Shown here one piece after another: positions 7,758-9,663 of a stretch of DNA of 9,663 nucleotides. Under the pieces are notes generated by a model. That model had not been told where the DNA came from. It did no database searches and worked only from the letters and a program-made list of their open reading frames with translations. The stretch comes from Thermotoga sp. GTDB lineage: Bacteria > Thermotogota > Thermotogae > B21-G9. The DNA lies in NCBI GenBank assembly GCA_003641545.1, contig QNAU01000034.1, positions 1 through 9,663 on the forward strand. The letters are read 5' to 3'. How positions within the stretch are numbered: position 1 is the first letter of the stretch; each line of letters begins with the position of its first letter. The position numbers were made by a program, and so were the translations under genes.

Positions 7758-9044
7758 TCAATCGAGTATCACCTTTTCCAATCTCGAAAGATCCCCCTTC
7801 TTCCTCCCGTATTTCGCACACGGTTTCCCATTCACTTCGACTATGTCCGCCGTTATCTGTATCTTCTCCTCTAAAAGTGCGGATCCAACACCGTAGGCAT
7901 CCACGGGAACTTCGAGTTTCTCGAAGAGTTCGATCTTCTCCGCGTTGAAACCACTCGATACGATTATCTTGAGGTTCTTCGCGCCTATCCTATCGAATTC
8001 CTGACGAGCCTTCCACACGAGTTCTGGACACACACCGAGCGATGATTCATCCTTCGGTGTGACCGATCTATCCCTCAGACTCTTCGACGTGTCGAATCTG
8101 ACACCCCATATCCTTCCCTTCCCGGGACCTATTATCGGATCGGGATCCGTTTCACCAACCACGAATCTTCTTCCCATCATCGCTTCATAGAAATCCTTCA
8201 AAACTTTTATGGTCGTTCCTATGCAATCATTTTCCCAGTCCACTAAGACAATCCTGTTGACGTGGGGTTCTATGTGTCTGTCGAAGGCGAGTGCAGCTTC
8301 GGATGTCGATCCATCGTAAGCTGCTATGAGTGCATGGGGTATCGTTCCCATGCTCTCCACTCCCCAGTAATCCGCGTTCGCATCCGTTGAAACACCGAAG
8401 GCTCCCGCTTTCAACGCTGCGTAACCATCGGTCGCCTGTATCCAGTAATGATCGAATCTGGCACTGAAAAAGAGGATTGGTTTTCCCTTAGCAGCCTTCA
8501 CAACCTTGTGAACCGCGGTTGCCGTGCTCGTCGCCCTTGCTATCACACCGAGAACAACCGTTTCGAGATAGCCAAAATACGCTGGATCACCTTCTATCGT
8601 CATTATCGGTTCGTTCTCCTTGGCACTGTCACCATCATAGAGTGCCTTCACCTCTATCTCGTTCCACTTGTCAACCCACAGTTCGTTGAGTCTCTCCCTC
8701 AGGTCCCACTTTTTTTTGTAGAGCTGTTCGAGTCTCATCCTGTCGTAATCATAAGCCACCGCCTGTATCTCCCGCTCTATGTTGAGTATCTCCCTGAACA
8801 TGCTATCCGCCTTTTCCTCATCGCGGTAATATCCCGTTCCATATCTCAGAATGGATATGGCTTCATCCAATCCGACGATTATCGCATCCTTTCTTGGGAA
8901 GAATTGATACAGAACCCTCGGATGCCTGTTGTCGAGTTTCAACACTTTGACGTATCTCGTGAAATACTTATCACTGTAATACCCCGCCCTTATCCTGTCT
9001 ATGGGAACTTTGAACACCCTCGGATCCAATCTCTTCTTCCTCAT
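7758..9044 (-). CDS. pncB: Nicotinate phosphoribosyltransferase
   Basis: It makes nicotinate mononucleotide from nicotinic acid and PRPP, the entry step of the Preiss-Handler NAD salvage route, in the cytosol. It has 428 residues, normal for the family. Landmarks are GYYSDKYF near the N-terminus (21-28, the position of the substrate-loop DxY motif), [14 protein letters not shown] (149-162), SARFDHYW (194-201, the block holding the His that is phosphorylated in studied relatives; His199 is my guess), [13 protein letters not shown] (231-243), [13 protein letters not shown] (315-327), SSGFNAEKI (363-371) and [10 protein letters not shown] (384-393, phosphate binding). The style matches the Firmicutes/Thermotogota clade rather than E. 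coli PncB. The ATG at 9044 overlaps the nicotinamidase stop by 4 bases (ATGA), with AAGGTGAT upstream. The upstream gene supplies its substrate, which supports the call. Confidence 0.94.
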   Translation of the reverse strand: MRKKRLDPRVFKVPIDRIRAGYYSDKYFTRYVKVLKLDNRHPRVLYQFFPRKDAIIVGLDEAISILRYGTGYYRDEEKADSMFREILNIEREIQAVAYDYDRMRLEQLYKKKWDLRERLNELWVDKWNEIEVKALYDGDSAKENEPIMTIEGDPAYFGYLETVVLGVIARATSTATAVHKVVKAAKGKPILFFSARFDHYWIQATDGYAALKAGAFGVSTDANADYWGVESMGTIPHALIAAYDGSTSEAALAFDRHIEPHVNRIVLVDWENDCIGTTIKVLKDFYEAMMGRRFVVGETDPDPIIGPGKGRIWGVRFDTSKSLRDRSVTPKDESSLGVCPELVWKARQEFDRIGAKNLKIIVSSGFNAEKIELFEKLEVPVDAYGVGSALLEEKIQITADIVEVNGKPCAKYGRKKGDLSRLEKVILD

Positions 9045-9580
9045 CCCTCATCACCTTCCAGGATCTTCACACCCAAGATTTCCTTCATGATCTTCAGCGC
9101 GAATTCGTGCATCAACCTGTCACAGGTTGTTACACCGGCGGAATGGACGGTGACATCGATATCCCTGTTCCTCAGCTCCTCAACCGTGAACAGAACGCAT
9201 ATGTTCGTCGCGACCCCGCACACATCGAATGAATCTATCCTTTCCCTCTCTATCAGTTCGTCAAAATTCGTCTGGAAGAATGCGCTGAATCTTCTCTTCT
9301 TCACGGTGAACCATTTTTCGTAGTTCTCCAACCTCTCCTTGATCTTCCAATGTAGATCCGCACCGTAGGTGTTCTCAACACAATGCCTCGGGAATCTTGA
9401 AAATTCGAGATCATTTTCCTCATGCCAATCCTGTGTGGTTACTATTGGGAGATTCTTATCCTTGAATTCGTCGATCATCTTGCACGCGTAATTCACCACC
9501 TTTTCAGCTCCCGGAATGTATAAGGCACCATTCTCCACTACAAAATCATTCTGAAGGTCTATCAGAAGTAAAGCCTTCAT
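9041..9580 (-). CDS. pncA: Nicotinamidase (isochorismatase-family cysteine hydrolase)
   Basis: It deamidates nicotinamide to nicotinic acid, feeding the next gene of the operon. From the ATG at 9580 it has 179 residues, starting MKALLLIDLQNDF. The catalytic triad is visible: Asp8, Lys95 (in KKRRFSAF) and Cys128 (in GVATNIC). Metal ligands are Asp51 and His53 in TQDWH and probably His66 in FPRHCVENTYGAD. The loop between the metal ligands lacks the usual HxSF segment and reads ENDLEF, a small departure. The family also contains isochorismatases and N-carbamoyl hydrolases; overlap with the nicotinate phosphoribosyltransferase gene makes nicotinamidase the best reading. The frame stays open to 9655, but a promoter candidate (9618-9626) and the Shine-Dalgarno site (9589-9593) lie inside that extension, and the extra residues are not family-like. 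Confidence 0.92.
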   Translation of the reverse strand: MKALLLIDLQNDFVVENGALYIPGAEKVVNYACKMIDEFKDKNLPIVTTQDWHEENDLEFSRFPRHCVENTYGADLHWKIKERLENYEKWFTVKKRRFSAFFQTNFDELIERERIDSFDVCGVATNICVLFTVEELRNRDIDVTVHSAGVTTCDRLMHEFALKIMKEILGVKILEGDEG

Positions 9581-9588
9581 ATATTCCA

Positions 9589-9593
9589 CCTCC
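9589..9593 (-). promoter_or_regulatory. Shine-Dalgarno site that decides the nicotinamidase start
   Basis: GGAGG (continuing GGAGGTGG) on the minus strand lies 8 bases before the ATG at 9580. It would fall inside the coding region if the longer open frame from 9655 were used. Confidence 0.75.
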
Positions 9594-9617
9594 GGATTTT
9601 CATTTTCAATCCGTTTT

Positions 9618-9626
9618 ATTTTAACA
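9618..9626 (-). promoter_or_regulatory. Extended -10 promoter for the pncA-pncB-pdxS-pdxT-mgtE operon
   Basis: The minus strand reads TGTTAAAAT, a TGn-TAAAAT extended -10 in an A/T-rich stretch, without a convincing -35. Initiation near 9611 would give a leader of about 30 bases ending in GGAGGTGGAATAT before the ATG. That is too short for a NAD, PLP or Mg riboswitch. The remaining bases up to 9663 hold no gene I can identify. Confidence 0.55.
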
Positions 9627-9663
9627 TTTTCAAACAAAAAGGTGGATTCTTCCAATCTCCAGC

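Noticed and set aside
6791..7948. A 385-codon open frame on the plus strand opposite pdxS and pncB
   Set aside because: It is a shadow of strongly conserved genes on the other strand. Its translation is rich in His, Arg, Ser and Tyr with no family motif, and it crosses two real genes. The other long plus-strand frames at 127-666, 1814-2518 and 8448-9323 fail for the same reasons.
9581..9655. N-terminal extension of the nicotinamidase from a start near 9655
   Set aside because: It would contain the promoter candidate and the Shine-Dalgarno site, and the added residues lie outside the family's usual N-terminus.
9636..9661. Possible terminator of an upstream minus-strand gene: TGGA-agaa-TCCA followed by CC and five T
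   Set aside because: The perfect stem is only four base pairs and further pairing needs a bulge. It lies at the window edge, so the gene it would serve cannot be seen.

Overview
The window looks like a compact thermophilic bacterial genome, most likely a member of the Thermotogota. This is judged from recalled resemblance, not a search: PdxS and PdxT read much like the Thermotoga maritima proteins, the proteins are rich in Lys, Glu, Arg and Ile, AGA/AGG and ATA codons are common, Shine-Dalgarno sites are strong, and genes are nearly end to end. No intergenic gap exceeds about 85 bases. There are nine protein genes and one tRNA, with no mobile element, CRISPR array or long repeat.

Left block (1-4005, all on the minus strand, read right to left): a class I/II PLP-dependent aminotransferase, the catalytic (large) subunit of methylmalonyl-CoA mutase, and a cytosolic serine hydrolase of the beta-lactamase/PBP fold that runs off the left edge. 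The genes overlap or lie within about 20 bases, so this is probably one operon. The mutase lacks its own B12 domain, and no small subunit is in the window.

Middle (4006-4886): a rhomboid intramembrane protease and a tRNA-Arg(GCG), both on the plus strand. The rhomboid and the aminotransferase diverge from a 67-base gap. Its centre is a palindromic TAATATTA that serves as an extended -10 element in both directions. The tRNA has its own extended -10 and ends five bases from the 3' end of the convergent mgtE gene.

Right block (4892-9580, minus strand, read right to left): nicotinamidase, nicotinate phosphoribosyltransferase, PdxS, PdxT and the MgtE magnesium channel. All junctions are 4-base overlaps or gaps of 20 bases or fewer, preceded by a single promoter candidate near 9618-9626. 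This is a cofactor operon: nicotinamide is deamidated and converted to nicotinate mononucleotide for NAD; PdxS/PdxT make pyridoxal phosphate from sugar phosphates and glutamine; MgtE supplies Mg2+.

Nothing here is clearly a new biological system. The observations most worth checking are the symmetric bidirectional promoter, the combined NAD/PLP/Mg operon, the aminotransferase-mutase-hydrolase operon, and the tRNA that abuts mgtE. Several gene starts are moved from the longest open frame because a Shine-Dalgarno site or promoter lies inside the extension.
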